The translations under genes were made by a program, and so were the position numbers. 34,110 nucleotides of DNA from an uncultured Lachnoclostridium sp. (GTDB lineage: Bacteria > Bacillota > Clostridia > Lachnospirales > Lachnospiraceae), in the NCBI GenBank assembly GCA_905212635.1, contig CAJMFH010000028.1, forward strand, positions 1 to 34,110. Reading direction: 5' to 3'. Positions 25,350 to 33,751 of the stretch are shown piece after piece. The notes beneath the pieces were generated by a model. That model was given only the letters and a program-made list of their open reading frames with translations, was not told the DNA's origin and did no database searches. Each line of letters starts with the position of its first letter. Positions within the stretch are counted from its first letter, which is position 1.

Positions 25350-26434
25350 CTTTCTGCTCCTTTCGCAAATTCTTCTAAAAAGATCTCACTTATTTTCGCG
25401 GTTGTAAATCTATTTTCGATGTTCTCAAATCCATGATGGATTAAAAACCTCATATACTCACTATTATGATAGAGCGTATAAATTCCTGCTGCGAATTTTT
25501 TGGGATCTTTTTCCAAGAATATCTGATTTTTTCCTATCGTCTCCGGAACAGCACATTCCTTTAATGCCAATATCGGCAGTCCCAGATACTGTGCTTCCAC
25601 GATTGGCACACAAAATCCTTCGTGTTCGCTTGTACAAACCAGAAAATCACTGCCAAGATAATACGCGAGTAATGTAGCATCATTTATTTCGCCGATAAAT
25701 TCAATGCAGTCATCCAAATGATACTTTTGTATTGTTTTTTCAATTAATGAATTGTATCCCGGTAAACCATCATCAAATTTACCGATCACCCGCAAGCGAA
25801 TCGGATCCGGATAATTTGTCGTGAAAATTTTCATGATCTCCAACAGCATTTTATGCCCTTTGTTGGGCGCCACCCGCCCTACAAACAGCAGATTGATCTC
25901 TTTTCTTGTGATAAGATCATTTAATATCGCTTCGTCGGGTTTCGTCTCTCTCCACTCTTCTATTTTATGAAATGGCGGGCAGATTCCAATTCTTTCTTTG
26001 GGCACGCCCCGCAGATCCTCTGCATTGTACTGTGAATCACACAGCCAGAAAGCATTCGGGAATTCCTGTATCAATGTATCTGTCTGCTTTCTTCCTTTTT
26101 CACACTGCTGTGTATGAAATGAATTATATGGTTCAAAAAAAGCAGGTGGGGTGATATTATGGTATCGAAATACAATTTTCGCCTTTGCCTTTTTTAAAAT
26201 TTCAATCCCTTGTTCCCAATAGACACTATGATGATATAATATAATATTATCTTCCTCCTGAAGAACCGACTCAAGTTCGCTTTCCTCAATATAAGTTACC
26301 TGTTTATTCAATGTATTATTGGCAAATACGACACATCGTCTTCCCTGTGCATTCAGCAATTTAAAAATTGCTTCTATATCATTTCCGATTGCATCATGTC
26401 CGGTTACGGTTTGATGCATTTGTACTACTGTCAA
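25346..26434 (-). CDS. GT4-family glycosyltransferase
   Basis: A 362-residue GT-B glycosyltransferase. The N-terminal half holds YHHSVYWEQ and FRYHNITPP, as in WbaZ/mannosyltransferase-like enzymes. The C-terminal half has LLFVGRVAPNKGH, VIGKFDDGLPGY and CTSEHEGFCVPIVEAQYLG with the two Glu residues of the donor motif. The start is a TTG at 26434 that overlaps the upstream stop as TTGA, with AAAGGAG about 10 nt before it; an ATG 15 nt later is an alternative. Resemblance to mannosyl- or rhamnosyltransferases is only suggestive. Confidence 0.85.
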   Translation of the reverse strand: MTVVQMHQTVTGHDAIGNDIEAIFKLLNAQGRRCVVFANNTLNKQVTYIEESELESVLQEEDNIILYHHSVYWEQGIEILKKAKAKIVFRYHNITPPAFFEPYNSFHTQQCEKGRKQTDTLIQEFPNAFWLCDSQYNAEDLRGVPKERIGICPPFHKIEEWRETKPDEAILNDLITRKEINLLFVGRVAPNKGHKMLLEIMKIFTTNYPDPIRLRVIGKFDDGLPGYNSLIEKTIQKYHLDDCIEFIGEINDATLLAYYLGSDFLVCTSEHEGFCVPIVEAQYLGLPILALKECAVPETIGKNQIFLEKDPKKFAAGIYTLYHNSEYMRFLIHHGFENIENRFTTAKISEIFLEEFAKGAER

Positions 26435-27033
26435 AATTTCTTTTCTCCTTTATTGCATATTTTTCTGATTTTTCGACAAACACGCATCCAAAAGTATGAC
26501 ATATGTTTTCCTTTTATGTGTGCTCCTGCTGCCTTTCCCTCCGGGGATTTTGCCATCGTAAATGCTAACTCCAGTTTGCTGACCTTTCCTTCCTGAAGAT
26601 TCCGTATATTATTAAGCAGCCCCGTATCATCGGGAGTCCGTTGAAAAATACAGTGATAACACTGCTTTACAAATTCTTCATCGCTGCTATTATCCAGCAG
26701 CGACTCAATCGGTACTGCATGCCGTTTCTGTAGCTGCTTATATTGTCTTTTCATCCATTCTCTTACGTGAACCCGGTAAAAATGATTCCGGCTGAGCCGG
26801 ACATCGATACCGCGAAATTTTTGAATCCACGAGGCATACTTTCTTTTACGAAGCCCAAAGCTCCTTGTTACCGTACGCCGTCTTGTCAAGGTATCATCCA
26901 AATGATCCGCCAGACGTTCGATTTCTCCCAGAATAACTTCCATAGAGACATCCCAGTTCATCCAATCGATGTCTAACGTATTTTGATGCATTGCCTCATT
27001 TTGTTTTTGCAGAATCAATTTATCCAAATCCAT
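26431..27033 (-). CDS. DUF4214-like protein in the glycan operon
   Basis: A 200-residue soluble basic protein. The ATG at 27033 is used (AAGGAG 6 nt upstream), instead of a TTG 15 nt earlier. Residues about 1-50 look helical and may form a coiled coil; 55-100 are rich in Arg and Lys. Residues about 108-160 (SSDEEFVKQCYHCIFQRTPD to AKSPEG) resemble the DUF4214 domain, which often has the pattern Y...LGR.PD..G. The tail is basic. It lies between the Wzt-type ATPase gene and three glycosyltransferase genes with near-zero gaps, so it should act in the same pathway. DUF4214 segments are often attached to surface proteins or glycosyltransferases. No catalytic residues can be named. Confidence 0.78.
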   Translation of the reverse strand: MDLDKLILQKQNEAMHQNTLDIDWMNWDVSMEVILGEIERLADHLDDTLTRRRTVTRSFGLRKRKYASWIQKFRGIDVRLSRNHFYRVHVREWMKRQYKQLQKRHAVPIESLLDNSSDEEFVKQCYHCIFQRTPDDTGLLNNIRNLQEGKVSKLELAFTMAKSPEGKAAGAHIKGKHMSYFWMRVCRKIRKICNKGEKKF

Positions 27034-27034
27034 G

Positions 27035-28249
27035 TTACTCTCCTTCAATACAGTTCCAACTATGCTCCATTCTTGTAATTCCAGCCTCTGTCACGTCTGC
27101 ATAAATTTGTATATGACACGCTTTTACCACCGAAACGATGCGGACACCCGTTCTGTCCTCTACATATAGATCCATCCAATACTCTCCCGGGAGCATATTT
27201 ACCTTTGGAAACAGAAGCTTTATTTTTCCATTTTTTGTCATTTCCATGGCCTTTGCATGATCGGTCTTTGAATTTGTCCCATAACAGCACAAACCATCTC
27301 CGCGATAGAAACTAAATCCCAGCGTCACATCCTCCACCGGAAAATCCGTCTCATAATCCGCAGTAATTTCTATGTCTTTGCCGACGGAAATAACACCATT
27401 CGACTTCTCCCCCTCGCTATATATTTCAATTTGGGAAATCACTACATGATAGTTCTCGTTTTCCTCTTCTTCACTGTGCAGTTTTTCCAATGCAGCTGGA
27501 GCTAAATGGCGATTTTTCGCCATAAAACGAATATACTGCGGGTGAATGTCCTTCGGATTTCCTTCCGCATAAATATGTCCCTCGTGAATCCAGATTGACC
27601 GGTCACATATCTGCTCAATCTGTTCCAGCGAATGAGAAACGATAACGATCGTCGTTCCTTTCCCTTTGATTTCACGAAGCCGGTTAAAACATTTTGCCTG
27701 AAAATTCACATCTCCTACCGCAAGAATCTCATCTATCAGCAGTATATCTGCATTGACATTAATAGCAACAGAAAACGCCAGCCGCATATACATTCCGGAA
27801 GAATACGTCCGTACAGGATTGTCAATATACTCTTCCAGCTCGGAGAATTCGATAATATCATCCAATCTGGCATCAATCTCTTTGCGCGAAAGTCCAAATA
27901 TAGAAGCATTGATATATATATTTTCACGCCCACTCATATCCGGATGAAACCCGGCCCCCAGCTCGATCAAGCTGGAAACTCTTCCACGCATCTCAATCTT
28001 TCCCTTATCCGGGTACATAATCTTCGTAAGCAATTTTAACGTTGTACTTTTTCCGCAGCCATTATGTCCAATCAGACCGATTGCCTCTCCTTTTTTCACC
28101 TCAAAGCATATTCCATCTAACACCCTGCGCTCTTCATAACGTCTTCTTTTCTGAAAAAGAACCTTCTCTTTCATCGTGTTTCCTTTATCAAAATATACCT
28201 TAAAGCTCTTTGTTACATCCGTAACTTCAATTGCATTATTTGGTTTCAT
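27035..28249 (-). CDS. ABC polysaccharide exporter, ATP-binding protein (Wzt/TagH-like)
   Basis: ATPase of an ABC exporter that moves finished lipid-linked glycan across the membrane. The 404-residue protein has Walker A GHNGCGKST (61-69), signature YSSGM (149-153), Walker B ILLIDE (169-174) and switch His206. The first 50 residues include an Arg/Lys-rich stretch typical of this subfamily. Residues about 265-395 form a C-terminal beta-sandwich-like domain as in Wzt proteins, which read a chemical mark on the chain end. Its start overlaps the permease stop by one base and the DUF4214-like gene follows after one base. The presence of the C-terminal domain suggests substrate selection before export. 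Confidence 0.93.
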   Translation of the reverse strand: MKPNNAIEVTDVTKSFKVYFDKGNTMKEKVLFQKRRRYEERRVLDGICFEVKKGEAIGLIGHNGCGKSTTLKLLTKIMYPDKGKIEMRGRVSSLIELGAGFHPDMSGRENIYINASIFGLSRKEIDARLDDIIEFSELEEYIDNPVRTYSSGMYMRLAFSVAINVNADILLIDEILAVGDVNFQAKCFNRLREIKGKGTTIVIVSHSLEQIEQICDRSIWIHEGHIYAEGNPKDIHPQYIRFMAKNRHLAPAALEKLHSEEEENENYHVVISQIEIYSEGEKSNGVISVGKDIEITADYETDFPVEDVTLGFSFYRGDGLCCYGTNSKTDHAKAMEMTKNGKIKLLFPKVNMLPGEYWMDLYVEDRTGVRIVSVVKACHIQIYADVTEAGITRMEHSWNCIEGE

Positions 28250-29025
28250 TACATTTCCTCCGCAAAATGCTTCTTCAAATGTCCAAACACATTCCAGCCT
28301 GCAACAAGTAAAATAATACTAAAAATAACACCCTGTGTCAATGTTCCCAATTCCGGTGCCTTTTGATAATACAAAATATCCCGGTAAGCGATAATGATCG
28401 GTGTCATAGGATTCAAATGAAAAATTGTTTGAATCTGCTCCGGCACCATATCTATAGAATACATGACCGGAGTTAAAAACTGCCACGCCATGGTAATAAT
28501 CACTAACACATGTTCCAAATCCCTCAAATAAACGGTAACCGCAGAAACAATCATCGTAATACTAAGTGCAAGCAAATATTCTGCCACAATGACCGGCGGC
28601 AGATACAACATTGCTTTGAAACTGATTCCTTTTCCGGATAACAAGAGAACAGCCAATACGACCACCATACTTAACAGCATATTTACAAGCTGGCAAGTCA
28701 CATGAGAAATTGGCAATACTTCCCGCGGAAAATATATTTTTTTCACAATATCTTTTTGCGCCATAACACAGCTCGCTCCAGCCGATACCGACGTACTAAA
28801 AAAAATCCAGGGTATAAGTGCTACAAATAAAAAGAGATAATAATCCTTTATTCCGGCTCTCATAATCGTCGAAAAAACAAGGGTATAGACTGCCAACTGT
28901 AACAGCGGATTTAAAAATGTCCAGGCAAACCCCAGTGCTGATCCCTTGTATCTTCCTCTTAAGTCCCTACGAATCATACTGCCTATCATCGTTCTGTATT
29001 CATATAATTCGCGTAATGTTTTCAT
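28249..29025 (-). CDS. ABC polysaccharide exporter, permease (Wzm/TagG-like)
   Basis: Membrane half of the exporter, 258 residues with six helices (about 27-50, 58-80, 105-130, 140-165, 172-192 and 232-250). The ATG at 29025 fits the usual Wzm length and has GAGGTG 4 nt upstream; a longer frame upstream overlaps the glycosyltransferase gene and lacks a good start. Family features are MIRRDLRGRYKGSALGFAW near the N terminus, NPLLQLAVYTLVF, a short amphipathic stretch DIVKKIYFPREVLP and NPMTPIIIAYRDI. It pairs with the ATPase encoded immediately downstream. Export of either O-antigen-like glycan or teichoic acid fits. Confidence 0.93.
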   Translation of the reverse strand: MKTLRELYEYRTMIGSMIRRDLRGRYKGSALGFAWTFLNPLLQLAVYTLVFSTIMRAGIKDYYLFLFVALIPWIFFSTSVSAGASCVMAQKDIVKKIYFPREVLPISHVTCQLVNMLLSMVVVLAVLLLSGKGISFKAMLYLPPVIVAEYLLALSITMIVSAVTVYLRDLEHVLVIITMAWQFLTPVMYSIDMVPEQIQTIFHLNPMTPIIIAYRDILYYQKAPELGTLTQGVIFSIILLVAGWNVFGHLKKHFAEEM

Positions 29026-29026
29026 G

Positions 29027-30181
29027 TCACACCTCATTTCCCAAAACATTTTCAAAAACTTTATATAGAGCATCTGAGGCATTTTCCCATGTATACTTTG
29101 CCACCTGTTTCCGCCCCTTTTCAATCAATTCCTGCCGAATGTCTTCTTCTCTGTGCATTTTTGTCAAAGCCAATGCAATTTGCTGAACACTCTCCGGATT
29201 TACCTTTAATGCTGCCTCTCCGGCAACTTCATCCAGAGAAGACGTACACGAAGTGATTACCGGTGTACCACAAGCCATGGCTTCCATCGGCGGCAATCCA
29301 AATCCCTCATAGAGAGACGGAAAACAAAAAGCAAGCGCCCCCTGCATCAAAGCTATTTTTTCTTCTTCCGAAACATAATCTGTAAAGATGATCCATTTTT
29401 CTAAATGTTTTTTATTTACCACCTCATAAATCTCATCATACATCCAGCCCTTTCCTCCTGCGATCACAAGATCCGGAAGACTCTCCTTCTCATTTTCTCT
29501 TCGAAATTCATCATATGCTTCTATTAAACGAACAATATTTTTCCTCGGCTCCAACGTCCCGAGATATAAAAAATACTCTCCGTTAATTCCAAATTTTTCC
29601 TTTACTTCCTCAACATTTCTTTTTTTCTCATATTTTTCTTTATCGATTCCACAAGGAACAATGTATACCTTTTCTTTTGGTACGTTATAGTATTTTTCCA
29701 ACTCGTTCTTAGTGAATGTGGAAACAACTGCGATCGCATCTGCTCGTTTTATAGTTCTCCGCAAATTCAATTTCAGCATCATCATAGTCCGCGTACGAAT
29801 TGTCTGTGGATATTCACGAAATGCCAGATCATGTATTGTAACAACCTTCTTCCCCTTTACGCCAAAAGGAATTACATAATTACAAAAATGAGTGACTTCT
29901 CGTTTTCCGGAAAAGAAACAGGCATATGGAATATAAATCAGAAAAGTAAATGCACGAAAAATACGATCCCATAACCATACACATTTCTTTAATACCAATT
30001 TATGAGAATATTCCTTCTGCAATTGTTCTATTCTATCTTTATGGCGAAATGTAAACACATCTAACTGATATTCATTTTCCGGATAATATTTCATCATCCC
30101 TTTTACCAGCCCATCTTCATAATAGGCAATTCCGGTTTTGTTGGCATTCAAAAGCGGCTGCCCGTCAAATGCAATTTTCAT
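29027..30181 (-). CDS. GT4-family (mannosyltransferase-like) glycosyltransferase
   Basis: A 384-residue GT-B glycosyltransferase. The start MKIAFDGQPLLNANKTGIA matches the WbdA/WbcX-like group of family 4. Seen motifs are VVTIHDLAFREYP, VVSTFTKNEL, FLYLGTLEPRKN, VIAGGKGW and PSLYEGFGLPPMEAMACGTP with the EGFGLPxxEA donor motif intact. It is 3 nt downstream of the first gene of the operon and 1 nt from the permease. Such enzymes often transfer mannose or rhamnose from GDP or dTDP donors, but the sugar is not determined here. Confidence 0.9.
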   Translation of the reverse strand: MKIAFDGQPLLNANKTGIAYYEDGLVKGMMKYYPENEYQLDVFTFRHKDRIEQLQKEYSHKLVLKKCVWLWDRIFRAFTFLIYIPYACFFSGKREVTHFCNYVIPFGVKGKKVVTIHDLAFREYPQTIRTRTMMMLKLNLRRTIKRADAIAVVSTFTKNELEKYYNVPKEKVYIVPCGIDKEKYEKKRNVEEVKEKFGINGEYFLYLGTLEPRKNIVRLIEAYDEFRRENEKESLPDLVIAGGKGWMYDEIYEVVNKKHLEKWIIFTDYVSEEEKIALMQGALAFCFPSLYEGFGLPPMEAMACGTPVITSCTSSLDEVAGEAALKVNPESVQQIALALTKMHREEDIRQELIEKGRKQVAKYTWENASDALYKVFENVLGNEV

Positions 30182-30184
30182 CGC

Positions 30185-31345
30185 TTATTCCTCACTCATT
30201 AAATTTTCATACAAAACATATGTTTTTTCAAGCATGTTTTCCATGGTATACTCACTTTCCACACGCTGACGCGCCGCCTGCCCCATCCGGGTACGACATT
30301 CGTCATCTATTGTCAATTTCTTTAATGCCTGTGCCAGTTCTTCCGGATCTGACGGCTCGACTGTCAGCCCCGTAACACCATTCTGACTCACATAAGGCAC
30401 ACCACTCGGTAGATTTGTATTGATTACAGGCTTTCCAAAAGCCATCGCCTCAATCTGAACCAGTCCAAATGCTTCGCTTCGCTGCTGCGAAGGAAGCACA
30501 AAGACATCACAATTTTTGTAAAATTCCATCAATTGTTCATCTGAAACGTGTGTATGGAATAAAACCTGATCCTGCAATCCCTTATCAGCGACATACTTAT
30601 ACAGCTCTTCTTCCATCTGACCACTTCCGACGATATCCAGAACCATCCTTTCTTTCAATTGCGGTTCCTCCGACACTAATCGATACCAGGCTTCCAATAA
30701 ATTCCGAACTCCTTTATAATAAACCAGCCTGCCTACGAATAAAAACCGAACCGGTCTCTTTGTCTGTTCTAATTTTTCTTCTGTTTTCTGTTCCAAAAAG
30801 GTATCCGCCTTCTGCTTAATCCGGGCATCTACACCATATGGTATAATTTTACATTTGTCCGCATAGGGTGTCAGATATTTAGATCCGTTGATATGTCCTT
30901 CCGTCGCCACGACGATAGCATCCGCACGACGCAAAAGCCAGTTCATCAAGGGACGGTATAATACCATCATACGCTCCTGCCGCACAACATCACTGTGCCA
31001 CCACAAGACCACTTTCCCCTTATACCCTGACAACAAGCAGGCAAGATCACCCAGCGGAAACGGCATATGAATATGTACGATATCATTTTTTTTCGCTTCT
31101 TTTCTAAAACAATGAAGATAGGACAATGAAATAGGCAGCGACGAAACATTTATCAGTGTTTTACACCGTAGCACCGGAACTCCATTTACTTCTTCCCGTA
31201 TGGTTTTTCCCTTTTTCCGGCAGACCAAAACAGTTGTACTTGTCCGATCTGACAATCCTTCTGCCAGCTGCTGTACAACCCTCTCTATCCCGCCCGTCAC
31301 CGGATAATATAATTTATTTGTCTGCAATATCTTCATCTGTCCCAT
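30185..31345 (-). CDS. GT4-family glycosyltransferase, first gene of the operon
   Basis: A 386-residue GT-B glycosyltransferase. The ATG at 31345 is chosen: AAAAGGA (31354-31360) is 8 nt upstream, while the in-frame ATG at 31390 sits in the -10 region. The acceptor loop is LYYPVTGGIERV; later motifs are HIHMPFPLGDL, WHSDVV, FLFVGRLVYYKGV, VGSGQME and SEAFGLVQIEAMAFGKPV, with both donor-motif Glu residues present. This is a complete family-4 enzyme, expected to act early in building the exported glycan. It heads the nine-gene minus-strand operon that runs to 20352. Confidence 0.92.
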   Translation of the reverse strand: MGQMKILQTNKLYYPVTGGIERVVQQLAEGLSDRTSTTVLVCRKKGKTIREEVNGVPVLRCKTLINVSSLPISLSYLHCFRKEAKKNDIVHIHMPFPLGDLACLLSGYKGKVVLWWHSDVVRQERMMVLYRPLMNWLLRRADAIVVATEGHINGSKYLTPYADKCKIIPYGVDARIKQKADTFLEQKTEEKLEQTKRPVRFLFVGRLVYYKGVRNLLEAWYRLVSEEPQLKERMVLDIVGSGQMEEELYKYVADKGLQDQVLFHTHVSDEQLMEFYKNCDVFVLPSQQRSEAFGLVQIEAMAFGKPVINTNLPSGVPYVSQNGVTGLTVEPSDPEELAQALKKLTIDDECRTRMGQAARQRVESEYTMENMLEKTYVLYENLMSEE

Positions 31346-31380
31346 TTGTGCTGTCCTTTTCCTATGCATGATTACATTAT

Positions 31381-31409
31381 AGTATACCATATATTTGGGA
31401 GTTGTTCAA
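31381..31409 (-). promoter_or_regulatory. Proximal promoter of the glycan operon
   Basis: On the minus strand TTGAAC (31404-31409), a 17-nt spacer and TATACT (31381-31386) preceded by TATGG. It lies about 35 nt before the first start codon. Confidence 0.6.
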
Positions 31410-31442
31410 TATGCTCATCTATCGGATTGATTCATTAACCAT

Positions 31443-31471
31443 ATAGTACCACATTTTTATTTTTGCAACAA
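31443..31471 (-). promoter_or_regulatory. Possible distal promoter of the glycan operon
   Basis: On the minus strand TTGTTG (31466-31471), a 17-nt spacer and TACTAT (31443-31448) with TGTGG before the -10. It is weaker than the proximal promoter. A 13-bp stretch here (31445-31457) is identical to the -10 region of the patatin-gene promoter (949-961). Confidence 0.35.
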
Positions 31472-31500
31472 CATTTATTCGCATCGCCATCCCCCCATTT

Positions 31501-33612
31501 TTCAAGATTGGTACTCCTGTAAAGAAAGTTGCCATTTCGAAAAACGCAACTTCCACATGGCAGAGTGCAAACTACACAATTGTAGAAAAGAATGGTCAGA
31601 AGACCAAAGTTTATCCTAAATATACGGACAAACTGAAAGCAACGAAAAACACCTTTACCCTTATGAATGGTCGTAACATGGTGGTGAAAGCTTCGGTTTC
31701 TCCTAAGAAAGCAACCCGTAAATCTTTGAAATGGTCCACAAACAAAGGATCTATCCTTAAAGTAATTGGAAACGGTACGAAAGCAACCGTTATCGCTCGT
31801 AAAGTTGGTAAAGCCAATGTCATCGCACAGGCAACTGACGGAAGCGGCAAAAAAGCAGTAGTAAAAGTAAACGTTGTGAAGTTCAAGAGCGACAAGACAC
31901 CGGCACCTACTGCTACACCGGATACGAGAAAGAAAACACTCGTAGAAGACTTTGAAAGTTATCCGGTAGGAACCGAGTGGAAATATACTTCCGCAGACAA
32001 GAACTCTGGTACGATGAAAGTGGTACAGGATCCGGAAGATGCTACAAATAAATGTCTGGAAGTAAACTTAAGTGGTCCGGACACCGGATTTGACTTCGCC
32101 CCTATCTTTAACATTGATCTTTCTAAATTGAAAGACACTGCCGGAAAGACACTGGCAAGTTATAGTGGTGCAAGTGCAGACCTCCGTGTTGTATCGAACT
32201 CCAGCGATGTTACATGGAAAGGACTTTTTGTATACATGGATCAGTACGGAAATATGTCCAAAAAAGATAAATTTGCAGCCAGTGCTAATGGAACTGCTTC
32301 TGCCCATGTAAACAGCAAGGGTGAAGTGGTTGCAGCCGGATCAGCAGATGAGGACCGCAGCCTTCGTTTCGGAGTTAAAATTCCTATGGGATATGCCGCA
32401 AGCAGTAAAGTGGCAACAAAACTTTTTAACGGAAAAGATTCCAGCGAAAACCTCGGCTACTTCCCTACATACAACGAAAATGTATGGAAACCGGAAGAAT
32501 CAAATACACATTATGAAACCGATTCCTGTACTCCAGGATTTAAAGAGAAAGAAGCAGATGGAAAAGTAGGTTTTGCAAATCGTTCCGTAACATTTGATAC
32601 AGCCCGTATCAATGAAGCAGATGCGACACTGGCAAGCCAGACTAAATTTGACCTTGTATGGGGCACTACCTATCAGGGACAGCCTGCGGAACATAAAGGT
32701 ATGACTGTTGTTTGGTATATTGATAACTTGAATCTGATTGAGGAAAATATCCCGGTAACAGACTTTACTATTTCTGCCGGAGATAATCCTCGTGTAGCAC
32801 CAGGTAATACCTTGGCAGTTACAGCCAGCTATACACCGGAAAACACAACACAGAAAGGTCTGACATGGACGACAAACAACGCAAAAGTAAAAGTAGATGC
32901 CAATGGAACAATCTCTGTAAATGAAGATTTCTTTGATGGGGTTGACGCATCCGTACAGGAATTGCCTGTTGTTGTAACAGCCACCTCTACCTTTAATACT
33001 GCACTTAGCAAGAGCATAACAGTAACTGTTTACCGTGTTGCTATCCCTAGTCAGGATTTAGCAATCACAGCGGACATGTTTGACGAAACATTGTCGGATA
33101 TTCCAAAAGAAAATATTACAACAAAGACCGATGCTAATGGAAATGAATACATAAGTATACAGTTTACAAAGAACAATCAATATGTATTCTTTAAATTGCC
33201 AAGCGAAACCGATCTTTCTGCATATGAAAGAGTTGACATCACTGGTAATGTTCGCGGAAAAATGATGTTCCGTACATTCGATTCCGCTTTCAGTAAAGAC
33301 GTTACAAGCTGGTGGGATGAATCTTCCTCATTGCAGACCAACATTTTCTATGGTGGTTCTCGCCCGGGTCGTCTGGAAGATGGTACTCCGGAAGGTCCGT
33401 TTGATATTGAAGACAGTTCCTATGTTTTAAAGGATATTAGAGGCAAAAATGCAAATCTTAAAACGACTTATGTAGCTCTTTGTACAAATGGTGCCCCTGA
33501 AGACGGATCCGAATTTGAGGAAGTAACATATGACATTTATTGTGTTAAATTCATTCCAAAGTCAGGAAACGCAGAGGTAACTACTCCATCAGTAGAGACA
33601 CCTGTAAACTGA
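31501..33612 (+). CDS. 5'-truncated surface protein: Big_2 Ig-like and carbohydrate-binding-like domains
   Basis: A large extracellular-type protein that lacks its beginning. Convincing coding sequence (KIGTPVKKVAISKN...) starts near 31501, but the frame reaches a stop only at 31444-31446, with no start, ribosome site or signal peptide. The first ATG, at 31663, lies inside an Ig-like domain and has no Shine-Dalgarno sequence. Domains in order: Lys-rich Big_2-like (about 31640-31890), Pro/Thr linker (31900-31935), a carbohydrate-binding-like beta domain starting DFESYPVGTEW (31945-32730), another Big_2-like domain (32745-33035) and a last beta domain to about 33570. It ends in a Thr/Pro tail without an anchor motif. 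Likely a pseudogene, a silent cassette, or the product of a rearrangement or assembly join. Confidence 0.75.
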   Translation, partial: FKIGTPVKKVAISKNATSTWQSANYTIVEKNGQKTKVYPKYTDKLKATKNTFTLMNGRNMVVKASVSPKKATRKSLKWSTNKGSILKVIGNGTKATVIARKVGKANVIAQATDGSGKKAVVKVNVVKFKSDKTPAPTATPDTRKKTLVEDFESYPVGTEWKYTSADKNSGTMKVVQDPEDATNKCLEVNLSGPDTGFDFAPIFNIDLSKLKDTAGKTLASYSGASADLRVVSNSSDVTWKGLFVYMDQYGNMSKKDKFAASANGTASAHVNSKGEVVAAGSADEDRSLRFGVKIPMGYAASSKVATKLFNGKDSSENLGYFPTYNENVWKPEESNTHYETDSCTPGFKEKEADGKVGFANRSVTFDTARINEADATLASQTKFDLVWGTTYQGQPAEHKGMTVVWYIDNLNLIEENIPVTDFTISAGDNPRVAPGNTLAVTASYTPENTTQKGLTWTTNNAKVKVDANGTISVNEDFFDGVDASVQELPVVVTATSTFNTALSKSITVTVYRVAIPSQDLAITADMFDETLSDIPKENITTKTDANGNEYISIQFTKNNQYVFFKLPSETDLSAYERVDITGNVRGKMMFRTFDSAFSKDVTSWWDESSSLQTNIFYGGSRPGRLEDGTPEGPFDIEDSSYVLKDIRGKNANLKTTYVALCTNGAPEDGSEFEEVTYDIYCVKFIPKSGNAEVTTPSVETPVN

Positions 33613-33627
33613 TTCTGTAATAATTAT

Positions 33628-33712
33628 CCTTGGTTTTGAGGGCGACACCGGTGTAATACCTGGCATCGGTTAAGTCCTCTCGACCACCCTTACGGGGTGG
33701 GGGAACCTTAGG
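33628..33712 (+). ncRNA. Candidate structured cis-RNA (three-way junction)
   Basis: By hand the stretch folds into a compact three-way junction. P1 pairs 33628-33635 with 33704-33712 (internal loop T/TT). P2 pairs GAGGG, bulged C, GAC and ACCGGTG (33638-33653) with CATCGGT (33664-33670), TAA bulge, GTC and CTCTC (33674-33681), with a 10-nt loop. P3 is CCACCC/GGGTGG (33684-33689 with 33695-33700, loop TTACG). Joining strands are only TT, GA and GGG. It lies 26 nt before the ribosome site of the next surface-protein gene, in a 139-bp gap. I could not match it to a known riboswitch class. It may be a leader regulator, or the processed end of the upstream message. Confidence 0.6.
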
Positions 33713-33738
33713 GGATATTATTAAATAAAAACAAAAAT

Positions 33739-33743
33739 GGAGG
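33739..33743 (+). promoter_or_regulatory. Ribosome site deciding a TTG start
   Basis: GGAGG is 8 nt before an in-frame TTG at 33752. The nearby in-frame ATG at 33737 overlaps this site and has no Shine-Dalgarno of its own, so TTG is preferred. Confidence 0.7.
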
Positions 33744-33751
33744 TAAGAGTT

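Noticed and set aside
28249..29124. Longer form of the ABC permease starting near 29124
   Set aside because: It would overlap the glycosyltransferase gene by about 100 nt, exceed the usual family length, and the ATG at 29025 has a good ribosome site.
31663..33612. Taking the ATG at 31663 as a true start
   Set aside because: Clear protein-like sequence continues upstream to about 31501 in the same frame, and no ribosome site precedes this ATG.
33628..33712. TPP or c-di-AMP (ydaO) riboswitch
   Set aside because: Single short matches (GTAATACC, GGGGGAACC) recall these classes, but the order of conserved blocks and the overall fold do not fit either.
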